DNA of 64,000 nt from an uncultured Clostridia bacterium (GCA_934630705.1 CAKTWP010000002.1:186001-250000); one strand, 5' to 3'; positions 29,138 to 37,546 are shown, counted from the stretch's first letter. Numbers and translations: made by a program. Notes: generated by a model from the letters alone, not told the origin.

Positions 29138-29221
29138 CCGCTTCCCTTCGGTAGGATGATCTACAGCAGGTTCCAAGGGTTCTCTCTCAGCCGCAGGCAA
29201 AGCCCGCGACACCCCCAGCGG
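29138..29221 (-). ncRNA. TPP riboswitch (THI element)
   Basis: On the minus strand the aptamer is closed by CCGCT/AGCGG and contains the conserved GCTGAGAG, AACCCTTGGAACCTG and CCGAAGGGAAG blocks in the right order. TPP binding should favour the terminator at 29072-29101 and stop thiT transcription. Confidence 0.95.
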
Positions 29222-29273
29222 ATGCACGCCAATATTATACCGCAAAAGACGCATATGTCAAGGAGATATCAGC

Positions 29274-29858
29274 ATGGAACATCATTTTTTCGCTTATATC
29301 AGCCGTATGAAATTCATTCAGCGCTGGGGCCTGATGCGCAACACCATCCCGGAAAACGACATGGAGCACGCGCTGCAGACTGCGCTGGTGGCCCATGCCA
29401 TTGCCGTGATTGGCAACCAGCGCTATGGCCGGCATTATAACGCCGAATACGTGATGGCCCTGGCCGTGTATCATGACGGCTGCGAGGTAATCACCGGCGA
29501 TTTGCCCACCCCCATCAAGCATCATAACCCCGCCATCAAGCAGGAATACAACAAGCTGGAGGACGTGGCCGCCAATCGCCTGCTGGCCATGCTGCCCGGC
29601 GATCTGCGGGAATATTATACGCCCCTTATCGCCCACGACGAATCCACCGAGGAATGGCGGCTGGTGAAGGCGGCGGATCGCATCTGCGCCTATATCAAAT
29701 GCCTGGAAGAAAAAAAGGCCGGCAATCTGGAATTTGAGCAGGCCCGTAAGAGCACGAAAAAGTCCATCGATCTGGTGGAGCTGCCGGAGGTGCAGGATTT
29801 CATGAACGAGTTTGTGCCCGGCTTTTCCATGACGCTGGACGAAATATCGGAGGAATGA
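29274..29858 (+). CDS. HD-domain 5'-deoxynucleotidase (YfbR-like)
   Basis: A 194-residue HD-fold phosphohydrolase. R17-W18, H32, H67 and D68 line up with the E. coli YfbR residues for deoxynucleotide recognition and metal binding, and a later Asp in KAADRICAYIK completes the site. YfbR removes phosphate from dNMPs. It is the first of four tightly spaced genes of nucleotide salvage. It starts next to the 5' end of the thiT riboswitch on the other strand. Confidence 0.9.
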   Translation: MEHHFFAYISRMKFIQRWGLMRNTIPENDMEHALQTALVAHAIAVIGNQRYGRHYNAEYVMALAVYHDGCEVITGDLPTPIKHHNPAIKQEYNKLEDVAANRLLAMLPGDLREYYTPLIAHDESTEEWRLVKAADRICAYIKCLEEKKAGNLEFEQARKSTKKSIDLVELPEVQDFMNEFVPGFSMTLDEISEE

Positions 29859-29860
29859 CC

Positions 29861-30307
29861 ATGGCACAGGAACAAACGCCCCTGATCCTTCAAATTCGCT
29901 ATCACGCAGATATTACGCCCATTGCCAGGCTGCCCCAGGGGGATTGGATTGATCTGCGGGCGGCGGAGCGGGTGGAGATGAAGGCGGGGGAGTACAGGCC
30001 CATTTCCCTGGGGGTGTCCATGCGCCTGCCGGCGGGATATGAGGCCCATGTGGCCCCCCGCAGTTCCACGTTCAAGCGCTATGGCATTCTGCTGGCAAAC
30101 GGCGTGGGCGTGGTGGACGAAAGCTATTGCGGGGACAACGATATCTGGTATTTTCCCGCCCTGGCCATGCGGGATACCGTGATCGAAAAGGATGAACGCA
30201 TCTGCCAGTTCCGCATCCTGCGGAAAATGGCGCCGGTGACGCTGGAAACGGTTGCATGCCTGGACGGCCCGGATCGGGGCGGCCTGGGCTCCACGGGAAC
30301 AAAATAA
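29861..30307 (+). CDS. dut: dUTP diphosphatase
   Basis: A 148-residue trimeric dUTPase. Visible motifs: PRSSTFKRYG, NGVGVVDESYCGDND (uridine-binding hairpin), ERICQFRIL and the C-terminal arm GRDRGGLGSTG-like sequence DRGGLGSTG. It converts dUTP to dUMP and so keeps uracil out of DNA. The ATG at 29861 is preferred to the one at 29855 because GGAGG lies 7 bases before it. It follows directly on the deoxynucleotidase. Confidence 0.95.
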   Translation: MAQEQTPLILQIRYHADITPIARLPQGDWIDLRAAERVEMKAGEYRPISLGVSMRLPAGYEAHVAPRSSTFKRYGILLANGVGVVDESYCGDNDIWYFPALAMRDTVIEKDERICQFRILRKMAPVTLETVACLDGPDRGGLGSTGTK

Positions 30308-30323
30308 TAAGGAGGAAATGAAC

Positions 30324-31028
30324 ATGGCAACGCTGCATAACACGGCTGCAAAGGGCGATTTCGCCAAAACGGTGCTGATGCCCGGGGATCCCCTGCGGGC
30401 AAAATTCATCGCCGAAACCTATCTGGAAAATCCGCGACTGGTGAATAACGTGCGGGGGATTCAGGGATACACCGGCGTGTATAAGGGCAAGGAAGTATCC
30501 GTGATGGCGTCGGGCATGGGTATGCCCTCCATCGGCATTTACAGCCACGAATTGTACGCCGAATACGGCGTGGAAAATATTATCAGGGTGGGCTCGGCGG
30601 GGCTGCTGCAGCCCTTCCTGAAGGTGCGCTCCATCGTGGCGGGCATGAGCGCCTATTCCAATTCCAATTACGGCGCGCAGTTTGGCTTTAAGGGCAATCT
30701 GGCGCCCTGCGCCTCCTTCCAGCTGCTGGAGAAGGCGGTGGCCGCGGCCCGGCGGATGGGCGTGGAAATGCCGGTGGGGCCCATTTATTCCACCGATGTG
30801 TTCTATGACGAAACGAAACCCTCGCCCGCTCAGGTGCTCCAGGGGCTGGGGGTGCTGGCGGTGGAAATGGAAGCCTACGCCCTGTATCTGAATGCTGCCC
30901 GGGCCGGGAAAAACGCGCTGGCGCTGCTGACCATTTCGGATAATCCCTTTACCGGCGAAAGCCTCACGCCCCAGGAGGTGCGCGAAACCTTCACGCAGAT
31001 GATGGAAATCGCGCTGGAAATCGCGTGA
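30324..31028 (+). CDS. deoD: Purine nucleoside phosphorylase, DeoD type
   Basis: A 234-residue hexameric phosphorylase: MPGDPLRAKFIAE, GMGMPSIGIYSHEL, RVGSAGL and AVEMEAYALY, with catalytic Asp in ISDNPFTGE. It splits purine (deoxy)nucleosides to base and (deoxy)ribose 1-phosphate. The ATG at 30324 has AAGGAGG at 8 bases; the ATG at 30318 is too close. Together with yfbR-like and dut genes it forms a deoxynucleotide salvage unit. Confidence 0.96.
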   Translation: MATLHNTAAKGDFAKTVLMPGDPLRAKFIAETYLENPRLVNNVRGIQGYTGVYKGKEVSVMASGMGMPSIGIYSHELYAEYGVENIIRVGSAGLLQPFLKVRSIVAGMSAYSNSNYGAQFGFKGNLAPCASFQLLEKAVAAARRMGVEMPVGPIYSTDVFYDETKPSPAQVLQGLGVLAVEMEAYALYLNAARAGKNALALLTISDNPFTGESLTPQEVRETFTQMMEIALEIA

Positions 31029-31480
31029 GGATTCTGATCAGCGCCTGTCTGCTGGGGGTGAAATGCCGCTACGATGGGGGCGGCAAGCCCTGTCCGGCGG
31101 CCCTGGCCCTGGCCGGGACTCATGAACTGATTCCTGTCTGCCCGGAGCAGCTTGGCGGACTGCCCACGCCCCGGGTGCCGTCGGAAATCCGGGATGGGCA
31201 GGTGATCCGCCGGGATGGGGTGAGCGTGGACGAAGCGTATCGCCGGGGGGCGGCGGAGGCGGCGCGGCTGGCAAAGCTGTTTTCCTGCGAGCTGGCTGTG
31301 CTCAAAGCCCGGAGCCCGTCCTGCGGCTGCGGCTGCATTTATGACGGCTCCTTTACCGGCACCCTCATTCCCGGCGACGGCGTGACCGCCGCCCTGCTGA
31401 AGCAGCAGGGCCTGCAGGTGATCACCGAGGAGGAGCTGGCCGATGGGGAAAACGTGCCGTCTGCGGTCGAAAAAGGATAA
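31025..31480 (+). CDS. DUF523 family protein
   Basis: A 151-residue cytosolic protein with the DUF523 pattern ISACLLGVKCRYDG, VCPEQLGGLPTPR and KARSPSCGCG. The conserved cysteines suggest metal or cofactor binding, but the function is unknown. It starts with GTG inside a GTGA overlap with deoD, so it is translationally coupled to it. A terminator follows. Confidence 0.88.
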   Translation: MRILISACLLGVKCRYDGGGKPCPAALALAGTHELIPVCPEQLGGLPTPRVPSEIRDGQVIRRDGVSVDEAYRRGAAEAARLAKLFSCELAVLKARSPSCGCGCIYDGSFTGTLIPGDGVTAALLKQQGLQVITEEELADGENVPSAVEKG

Positions 31481-31496
31481 ATGAAACGGAGAAAAA

Positions 31497-31527
31497 GCGC
31501 CGGTTTTGTGAAAGCCGGCGCTTTTTT
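31497..31527 (+). terminator. Terminator of the nucleotide salvage operon
   Basis: GCGCCGG(T)TTT and AAAGCCGGCGC form a stem with TGTG loop, followed by six T. It also faces the small gene on the minus strand. Confidence 0.9.
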
Positions 31528-31543
31528 AGAGGCGATCTGGGCG

Positions 31544-31690
31544 TCAGGAGTTTTTCTTGCTAGCTGCTTCAATGACTGCAACGATAATGACGATGATTCC
31601 AAAAACAATGAGAATCTTCATGATTCGCGCGTCTTTGGCGGCGTTCATTTGTCTTTCAAAGTCGTTAAAGATACTGGCTAAGGAATCCAT
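31544..31690 (-). CDS. Small single-span membrane protein
   Basis: A 48-residue protein: an amphipathic start (MDSLASIFNDFERQMNAAKDAR), one membrane helix (MKILIVFGIIVIIVAVIEAA) and a KK tail. AGCGGGAGGG lies before the ATG at 31690, which is therefore preferred to codons further up. No family recognised. A perfect promoter and palindromic sites upstream, shared with the divergent XRE gene, suggest that it is regulated by that protein. Confidence 0.65.
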   Translation of the reverse strand: MDSLASIFNDFERQMNAAKDARIMKILIVFGIIVIIVAVIEAASKKNS

Positions 31691-31747
31691 GCTTTTTCCC
31701 TCCCGCTTTTCTGGATGTGATTCCAGTTTTTGTTTTTTTACATGTCG

Positions 31748-31777
31748 ATTATACACCTAATATAGTGTAAAAGTCAA
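31748..31777 (-). promoter_or_regulatory. Promoter of the small membrane protein with embedded palindrome
   Basis: On the minus strand TTGACT (31777-31772), 18-base spacer, TATAAT (31753-31748). The spacer holds the palindrome TACAC-N8-GTGTA (31752-31769), well placed for repression. Confidence 0.8.
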
Positions 31778-31778
31778 T

Positions 31779-31794
31779 ACATCAAATATGATGT
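31779..31794. promoter_or_regulatory. Second palindrome in the XRE divergent region
   Basis: ACATCA-AATA-TGATGT is a perfect 6-bp inverted repeat between the two divergent starts. It is followed by a direct repeat CCCTATACTTT (31795-31816) that may hold the XRE promoter -10 boxes. Confidence 0.55.
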
Positions 31795-31833
31795 CCCTAT
31801 ACTTTCCCTATACTTTTTTTGAGGTGATGCTGC

Positions 31834-32037
31834 TTGAAGGAGTATTGGGAAATCATGCGGGAGCTGCGGGAGGATCATGATCTGCGGCAGGAGGATATTG
31901 CCCGGCTGCTGGGAACGACGCAGCAGGTTTATTCGCGCTATGAAAAAGGCATCAATGAGCTGCCCCTTCGCCATCTGAAAACCCTGTGCCGATTTTATCA
32001 TGTGAGCGCAGATTATCTATTGGGCTTAAAACCGTGA
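31834..32037 (+). CDS. XRE-family transcriptional regulator
   Basis: A 67-residue one-domain helix-turn-helix protein (MRELREDHDLRQEDIARLLGTTQQVYSRYEKG). The TTG at 31834 is preceded by GAGGTG at 7 bases; an ATG at 31855 is possible but would shorten helix 1. Its small size and the palindromes in the divergent promoter region fit an autoregulated repressor of the 48-residue membrane protein. Confidence 0.85.
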   Translation: MKEYWEIMRELREDHDLRQEDIARLLGTTQQVYSRYEKGINELPLRHLKTLCRFYHVSADYLLGLKP

Positions 32038-32058
32038 GGACAATTGATCTCCCATGAA

Positions 32059-32123
32059 CCACGCGCCCCCGGTTGGACGAGGAAACGTTTGCGTCATTTC
32101 CTTTTCCAATCGGGGGCGCATGG
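32059..32123. repeat. Intergenic repeat, module A (copy 1)
   Basis: Inverted ends CCACGCGCCCCCG (32059-32071) and CGGGGGCGCATGG (32111-32123) around an inner imperfect hairpin ending CCTTTTCC. It is followed about 30 bases later by module B. Confidence 0.72.
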
Positions 32124-32153
32124 TCTGGGGAGGAGAACGTGCAGGGATTGTTC

Positions 32154-32215
32154 CGGCTTTCCTGGCAGGATGCAGAAGAATGATTCTCTGAATGCAGAGC
32201 GTGGTTCTCCTGCAT
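32154..32215 (+). repeat. Intergenic repeat, module B (copy 4, diverged)
   Basis: GGCTTTCCTGG leader, then a long hairpin of ATGCAGAAGAATGATTCTC and its near-complement GTGGTTCTCCTGCAT, and six T. The stem sequence differs from other copies but keeps the same layout. It follows the XRE gene in sense direction. Confidence 0.65.
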
Positions 32216-32220
32216 CTTTT

Positions 32221-33513
32221 TTATGCCGTTTCCAGCCCGGTTTCGGTTTCGATCACCTTCAGCAGCTCCTGTTGCCGGCCGGTTTCCGCGTTGATGTAGC
32301 ACAGGTAGGTCCCGCCGTTGTAGCTGCCTTTGAACTCATAGCAAAGCACCTCGTCCCCGCTTTCGGGGATCAGGCAGAGCTGGGCCGTGTCTATTGTCAG
32401 CCGGTTGCTGACCGCGCCCTGCGCTTCCTCCAGCGTCAGCACAGGCAAAAGCACGCCCCGGGGCGTGTGATTTTGCAGATAATTCCGCGCTTCCAGGCCC
32501 ACCACCTGGGCCGTATCCATCCGCAGCTGCACCTTGATCAGATCCGGATAGAGCAGCGTGTCCCCTTGGGTGGCGGCGAAGGAGATCACGGCGACCCCGT
32601 CATACACCTGAAAATAGGTGGCCCGCATGTTCTCATACCCCCGGGCGGACAGAAACGCCAGTGCCGATTCCCGGCAATCCTCAATGCTTTTTTCTGTGGG
32701 AAATTCGCCGCTGTTGGGAGACAGCCAGAGAATTTTCCCGCCCTGCTTTGTGACGGCGGCTTCCAGCGTCACATCCTGAAGCTGAAGCGTGACCCCAAAG
32801 CAGGGGATGGGCCCGCCGCTATCCGCCCCGGCGCTGACCCCCATCACCCGATCCGCCCCCACAAAATCCCGGGCCAGCTGCTGGGCCTCCTCCCGGCTGA
32901 TTTCCCGGGGCCCCAGCCCCTTGGCCGGGCCGTCGGTGCGGGCGTCAGAAAAAGGGCCGTCGTAAATCAGCGTGGGATAGGCCACCGCGCTGTCAAAGCT
33001 GGGCTGGGCCGCGTCCTGAGCGGGATAGAAGCCGCTTTCTCCGGCCGCCGCCTGGGCGGAAAGGGTATCCCGGGCGGCGTAAAGGGCCTGCGTGGCTGCC
33101 TGACAGGCGGAAATCAGCCCGTCCAGCTGGGCCACGTCCTGTTCGGATAGGGTTTGAGCGGCGATCAGCGTCTCGGCATAATCCGAAAGCTGATTGGCAA
33201 ATTTCACTGCGTTCTGGGTGGCCGTATGGGAAAGCGGCAGCAGCGACAGGCTGCGCTGCACCTGGGCCGCGCCGCCGCTGGCCTGGCTGAGATACTGCAT
33301 GGATTCTCCGGTGTCGGCGGAAAGCAGCGCCTTGCTGAGCATCAGCTGCATATCCTCCATTTGCCGCAGGGCGGAGAGCAGCGCGCCGTCATAAACCTCA
33401 TGGAGCCGGGCTTCCATCCGGGATGCGCGGTTGGCCTCGGCCACGCCGATGCCCGCCGCCACGGAAAGCGCCAGCACCAGCAGCGCCACCAGCATCCAAT
33501 ACTTTTTCTGCAT
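32221..33513 (-). CDS. ypeB: Germination protein YpeB
   Basis: A 430-residue protein with an N-terminal signal or anchor (KKYWMLVALLVLALSVAAGIGVAEA), a helical region with HEVYDGALLSALRQMEDMQLMLSKALLS typical of YpeB, and C-terminal PepSY-like domains. In Bacillus YpeB is needed for SleB stability and placement in the spore. It follows sleB in the same direction with a 10-base gap, the canonical sleB-ypeB pair. GGAGGG precedes the ATG at 33513. Confidence 0.93.
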   Translation of the reverse strand: MQKKYWMLVALLVLALSVAAGIGVAEANRASRMEARLHEVYDGALLSALRQMEDMQLMLSKALLSADTGESMQYLSQASGGAAQVQRSLSLLPLSHTATQNAVKFANQLSDYAETLIAAQTLSEQDVAQLDGLISACQAATQALYAARDTLSAQAAAGESGFYPAQDAAQPSFDSAVAYPTLIYDGPFSDARTDGPAKGLGPREISREEAQQLARDFVGADRVMGVSAGADSGGPIPCFGVTLQLQDVTLEAAVTKQGGKILWLSPNSGEFPTEKSIEDCRESALAFLSARGYENMRATYFQVYDGVAVISFAATQGDTLLYPDLIKVQLRMDTAQVVGLEARNYLQNHTPRGVLLPVLTLEEAQGAVSNRLTIDTAQLCLIPESGDEVLCYEFKGSYNGGTYLCYINAETGRQQELLKVIETETGLETA

Positions 33514-33523
33514 AACGCCCTCC

Positions 33524-34177
33524 TTAAATGGCGAAGGCATGATTGCCGATGCTCAGCCGCACTTCCCGGCTCCAGATCCAGGCGCTGGTGGCGGTGGCGG
33601 GATTATAATAGTAGATACAGCCGCCGGTTGGATCCCAGCCGTTCATGGCGTCCCGGGCGGCACGGATGGAATCATTGTCCGGGGTCAGGTTGATCTGGCC
33701 GTCAGCCACGCAGTCAAAGGCTCCGGCCTGATAAATCACGCCGCTGATGGTGTTGGGGAAGGAGGCGCTTTTCACCCGGTTGAGCACCACCGCCGCCACC
33801 GCCACCTTGCCCACATAGGGTTCCCCCCGGGCCTCGCCGTGAACCAGCCGGGCCAGCGTATAGATTTCGCTTTCATTATACGAGCCGGAAGCAGCGGCGG
33901 CGCCCAGGCTCAGGCCCAGCGCGGCTGCTGTGGCTGGGCCTACCACGCCGTCGGCGGTGAGCCCGTTTTTGCGCTGAAACCAGACTACCGCGTCATAGGT
34001 GGCCTGGCCGAAGATGCCGTCCGCCGCGCCGTCCAGATAGCCGTATTGCCGCAGGCGCTGCTGGATCCGGGTCACATCGCTGCCGCGATCTCCCCAGCCC
34101 ACCGCCCCTCTGGCGCTGCATGTCCATACCCAGCAGAGCATCAGCGCCAGCGCAAACAAAAACGCCCGTTTCCGCAT
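33524..34177 (-). CDS. sleB: Spore cortex-lytic enzyme SleB
   Basis: A 217-residue secreted hydrolase: signal peptide (about 1-25), one peptidoglycan-binding repeat (about 26-85) and a C-terminal SleB/cell-wall hydrolase domain with LARLVHGEARGEPYVGKVAVAAV, where the Glu is the predicted catalytic acid. It is a lytic transglycosylase that opens cortex peptidoglycan at muramic lactam during germination. The start at 34177 has AAGGAGG at 8 bases. It implies that the organism makes spores. Confidence 0.95.
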   Translation of the reverse strand: MRKRAFLFALALMLCWVWTCSARGAVGWGDRGSDVTRIQQRLRQYGYLDGAADGIFGQATYDAVVWFQRKNGLTADGVVGPATAAALGLSLGAAAASGSYNESEIYTLARLVHGEARGEPYVGKVAVAAVVLNRVKSASFPNTISGVIYQAGAFDCVADGQINLTPDNDSIRAARDAMNGWDPTGGCIYYYNPATATSAWIWSREVRLSIGNHAFAI

Positions 34178-34354
34178 GCATTCATCCTCCTTGTTTTCCG
34201 GAATATTGTGCGCAGGGGGAACGAAGGATATGCGGAGAACGATCAATGTACGGGGGAAAATGGAATAGGCAGGGGATTCTCCGGCCATAAAGAAGCTCCT
34301 CCAGCATATGGAGGCTCATTTTCTTAAATGTTACAAGAATATGAAAATATCGGC

Positions 34355-34383
34355 TTGACATTGTTATAAAAATGAAATAGAAT
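34355..34383 (+). promoter_or_regulatory. Promoter of the 1007-residue wall-binding protein
   Basis: Perfect TTGACA (34355-34360), 17-base spacer, TAGAAT (34378-34383). This is a housekeeping-type promoter, so the gene is not obviously sporulation-specific. Confidence 0.82.
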
Positions 34384-34436
34384 AAATTGCTAAGGTCTAT
34401 GAATTTGAAAGTGAATTGTGTACGGAGGTTAAGCGT

Positions 34437-37400
34437 ATGCAGTGTGGGATGAAGAAGCGGGTATGCGCGCTGATGATGGCGCTGGTGCTGGCAATGCCGG
34501 CGTTGGCAGGGCTGGCCGAGGCGTTTCCCTATGTGGGCTTCGCCGCGGTGAGCGTGAATGTACGCACCCGGCCGTCGGATACTGCGCCGGTGGCCACCGT
34601 GGTGCCCGCCACGGACGCCATGACCGTGACCGGCGAAAGCGGGGATTATTATATCGTGCAATATGAGGGCACGGAGGGCTACGTGCTGAAAAAGTACGTC
34701 AGCTTTACCGGCGGCGCGGAATCCGCCGAAATGGCCACCGTGCCGCCCTCCACTTCCACAGCCGGCTTCATGCTGCTTTATTCCGGCAGCCGGGGCACGG
34801 AGGTGAAGATTCTGCAGCAGGCGCTCAAGGAGCTGGGCTTCCTTTCCGGGGAAGCGGACGGCGTGTTTGGCGCGGCCACGAAAAAGGCCGTCATCGCCTT
34901 CCAGAAGCAGAACGGCCTGGAGCAGACCGGCACTGCCGATGCGGATACCCAGGATCTGCTGTTCCTTGGCAAGCCTAAGAACAGCCATGGCAAGGCCGTG
35001 AAAATCAAAACCGTTTCGCCACTGGCAGGCGCGGTGATCTCGTCGGGCAGCCAGGGCGAAGCCGTTCGGCTTTTGCAGGTGCGCCTGAAGGAGCTGGGCT
35101 ATTATACCGGCACGCCGGACAGCGTCTGCGGCAGCGCCACGGTGAAAGCCATTAAGGCATTCCAGAAGAAAATGGGCCTGTCTCAGACCGGCAAGGCTGA
35201 CGGCGCTACTCAGACCGCCCTGTATGGCGACGGCGCGCTGAGCGTCAAGGCTACCGCCACCCCCAAGCCTACCCCCACCCCCACGCCCATTCCTACCAAT
35301 AAGCCCGCTGCCACGGCGGAGCCCACCTTCCCTTTTACCACCTACACCCTGGCCGCAGTGAACCTGCGCAAAACCGCCTCCCTTTCCGGTGCGCGGATTA
35401 TGACCATCTCCAAGGGCGAGGAAATCGCCGTGCTGGCCGTTGACGGAGAGTTTGCCAAGGTCAGCTATAAAAACAAAACAGGCTTCGTGGCGGCGGAATA
35501 TGTGAATATCCCCGCTCAGTATCTGCCCGGCAAAACCCTGCAGGAGGACAGCGACGCGCAGGCCAGCTACGGCATCCTGCAATCCGGCTCCCGGAGCAAG
35601 GCCGTGGCCGCGCTGCAGGAAGCGCTGAAGGAGCTGGGGTATTACGCCGGCACGGCGGACGGCAGCTTTGGCATGACCACCGTGGCCGCGTTCAAAAAAT
35701 TCCAGAAAATCAACGGCCTCAAGCAGGATGGTATTGCCTCTGCCGAAATTCAGAAGCTGATTTTTGAGGGCCGGCCCCTTAATTCCCGGGGCAAGAAAAC
35801 CACCGTGAAAACCCTGCCCGCCATTGAGAATTTCCCCATGGCTCTGGGCAAAAAGGGCGAAGCGGTGACCAGGCTGCAGGAGCGGCTGCGCTCCCTGGGC
35901 TATTACACCGCCGAGGCTACCGCCACCTATGACAGCGCCACGGAAAAGGCCGTGCGCAAATTCCAGAGCGAGCATAACCTGACCGTGGACGGCAAGGCCG
36001 GAACCAAGACCCTCCGGCTGCTCAACGCCCTGACCGCCACCCAGGCTCCTGCCGTTACCGCTACCCCTGCGCCCTATGTGTCGCCTACGCCTACGCCTAT
36101 TACCGCCCAGAACGTGGTGGTGATGTATAAGGGCACCCAGGGGCTGGCCGTGAAGCGGCTGCAGGAGCGGCTGACGGCGCTGGGATATTACGCCTGCAAT
36201 GCGGATTCCCGCTATGACGAGGACGACATGGAAGCCGTCCGCGCCTTCCAGCGTAAAAATGGCTTGAAGATCGATGGCATCGCGGGCCTGGAAACCCAGC
36301 AGCTGCTGTTCAGCGATCGGGCGCTGCCGGCCACCAACGTGGCCCTGCCCACGCCCACGCCTGTTCCCACCCCTGCGCCGCTGCCCACGGACAGCGGCTG
36401 GATCACCGTGAATCCCGGCGCGGCCACAGCCACGCCCTATCCTTTCTACACCCCGGATCTGACCGAAACCATCGGCGCGGGCAGCACCGGCGAGGGCGTG
36501 CGCGCGCTTCAGGAGCGGCTGACCGTGCTGGGCTATTATAAGACCGGCGTGGACGGCATTTTCGGCAACGCCACCCAGAACGCCATCGTGGCCTTCCAGC
36601 GGCGCAATGGCCTGACCGTCAGCGGCGAGGCCAATCCCGCCACCCTGAAACGGCTTTACAGCGATGAGGCCCTGTCCGCCAGCGGCGGCACGGTCACCGC
36701 AACTCCCGCCCCGGCCGCCTCAGCCACCCCTGCGCCTGCCATCCTCAAGGCGGGCAGCAAGGGTGATCAGGTGAAGGCCATGCAGCAGCGGCTGGTGGCA
36801 CTGGGCTATCTTTCCGCTGCGGACGGCATTTACGGTCCCCGCACCTATAACGCCGTGGTGGCCTTCCAGCGCAAGAATGGCCTGACCGCCGACGGCGTGG
36901 TGGGCGGCATGACCCTGAACCGTCTCCATTCGTCCTCTGCTGTCAGCGCCAACGGTTCCACTGGCGCTGCGGCTGCCCCCACGCCTACGCCTTCCAATAA
37001 CGGAAACAGCGGCGGCTTTGTTGCGCCCAGGGCCGATCAGGTGCGCTTCGCCAATTATTACACCGAGATTCGCGCCCGGGCCAAGCTGATGCCCGATGTA
37101 GTGATCTACGATCCTGATACCGGCCTGCATTACAACCTGCACATGTTCTCCTTTGGCAAGCATGTGGACAGCGAGCCGCCCACGGTGGAGGACACGGAGA
37201 TTATGTATCAGGTCTGCGGCGTGAATAGCTGGACGCCCAAGTATGTCTGGGTCATCTTCAGCGATGGCCGGGTCTATCTGGGCTCCACCCACAGCCACGG
37301 CCACGAAGTGGATCATACCAACGGAAACAACCTGACGGGCCATATCTGCGTCCACTTCCCCCGGGTGATGTCTGAAGCTGAGGCCACCGGCCCCTACGCC

Positions 37401-37460
37401 GTGAGCCACCAGAAGGAAATCCTCTGGGGCTGGGAAATGACCCAGGCCATGATCAAGTAA
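34437..37460 (+). CDS. Large secreted protein with SH3 domains and seven peptidoglycan-binding repeats
   Basis: A 1007-residue exported protein: signal peptide (about 1-28), SH3-like domain (about 35-85), two PG-binding repeats, a second SH3 domain, five more PG-binding repeats joined by Thr/Pro-rich linkers, and a C-terminal domain of about 140 residues. That domain has HSHGHEVDH, NNLTGHICVHFPR and AVSHQKEI, with His, Asp and one Cys set as in a hydrolase or transpeptidase, but I do not recognise it as YkuD or NlpC/P60. Each PG repeat reads like LQERLxxLGYYxxxxDGxFG. The start at 34437 has GGAGG at 8 bases. It is divergent from sleB and shares FQRKNGLTADGVVG with it. Confidence 0.88.
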   Translation: MQCGMKKRVCALMMALVLAMPALAGLAEAFPYVGFAAVSVNVRTRPSDTAPVATVVPATDAMTVTGESGDYYIVQYEGTEGYVLKKYVSFTGGAESAEMATVPPSTSTAGFMLLYSGSRGTEVKILQQALKELGFLSGEADGVFGAATKKAVIAFQKQNGLEQTGTADADTQDLLFLGKPKNSHGKAVKIKTVSPLAGAVISSGSQGEAVRLLQVRLKELGYYTGTPDSVCGSATVKAIKAFQKKMGLSQTGKADGATQTALYGDGALSVKATATPKPTPTPTPIPTNKPAATAEPTFPFTTYTLAAVNLRKTASLSGARIMTISKGEEIAVLAVDGEFAKVSYKNKTGFVAAEYVNIPAQYLPGKTLQEDSDAQASYGILQSGSRSKAVAALQEALKELGYYAGTADGSFGMTTVAAFKKFQKINGLKQDGIASAEIQKLIFEGRPLNSRGKKTTVKTLPAIENFPMALGKKGEAVTRLQERLRSLGYYTAEATATYDSATEKAVRKFQSEHNLTVDGKAGTKTLRLLNALTATQAPAVTATPAPYVSPTPTPITAQNVVVMYKGTQGLAVKRLQERLTALGYYACNADSRYDEDDMEAVRAFQRKNGLKIDGIAGLETQQLLFSDRALPATNVALPTPTPVPTPAPLPTDSGWITVNPGAATATPYPFYTPDLTETIGAGSTGEGVRALQERLTVLGYYKTGVDGIFGNATQNAIVAFQRRNGLTVSGEANPATLKRLYSDEALSASGGTVTATPAPAASATPAPAILKAGSKGDQVKAMQQRLVALGYLSAADGIYGPRTYNAVVAFQRKNGLTADGVVGGMTLNRLHSSSAVSANGSTGAAAAPTPTPSNNGNSGGFVAPRADQVRFANYYTEIRARAKLMPDVVIYDPDTGLHYNLHMFSFGKHVDSEPPTVEDTEIMYQVCGVNSWTPKYVWVIFSDGRVYLGSTHSHGHEVDHTNGNNLTGHICVHFPRVMSEAEATGPYAVSHQKEILWGWEMTQAMIK

Positions 37461-37466
37461 TAGTAT

Positions 37467-37546
37467 ATTTTGCAGGAATCGTTCCAAGGAAACCAGAGAA
37501 ATCATAATTTTGCAGGAATCGTTCCAAGGAAACCAGAGAAATCATA
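37467..37546. repeat. Exact tandem repeat of 40 bases
   Basis: Two identical, adjacent 40-base units (37467-37506 and 37507-37546), each starting ATTTTGCAGGAATCG and ending AGAAATCATA, begin six bases after the stop of the wall-binding protein gene. Confidence 0.95.

Noticed and set aside
37467..37546. A CRISPR array
   Set aside because: The two 40-base units are directly adjacent without spacers, and there are no cas genes in the window.
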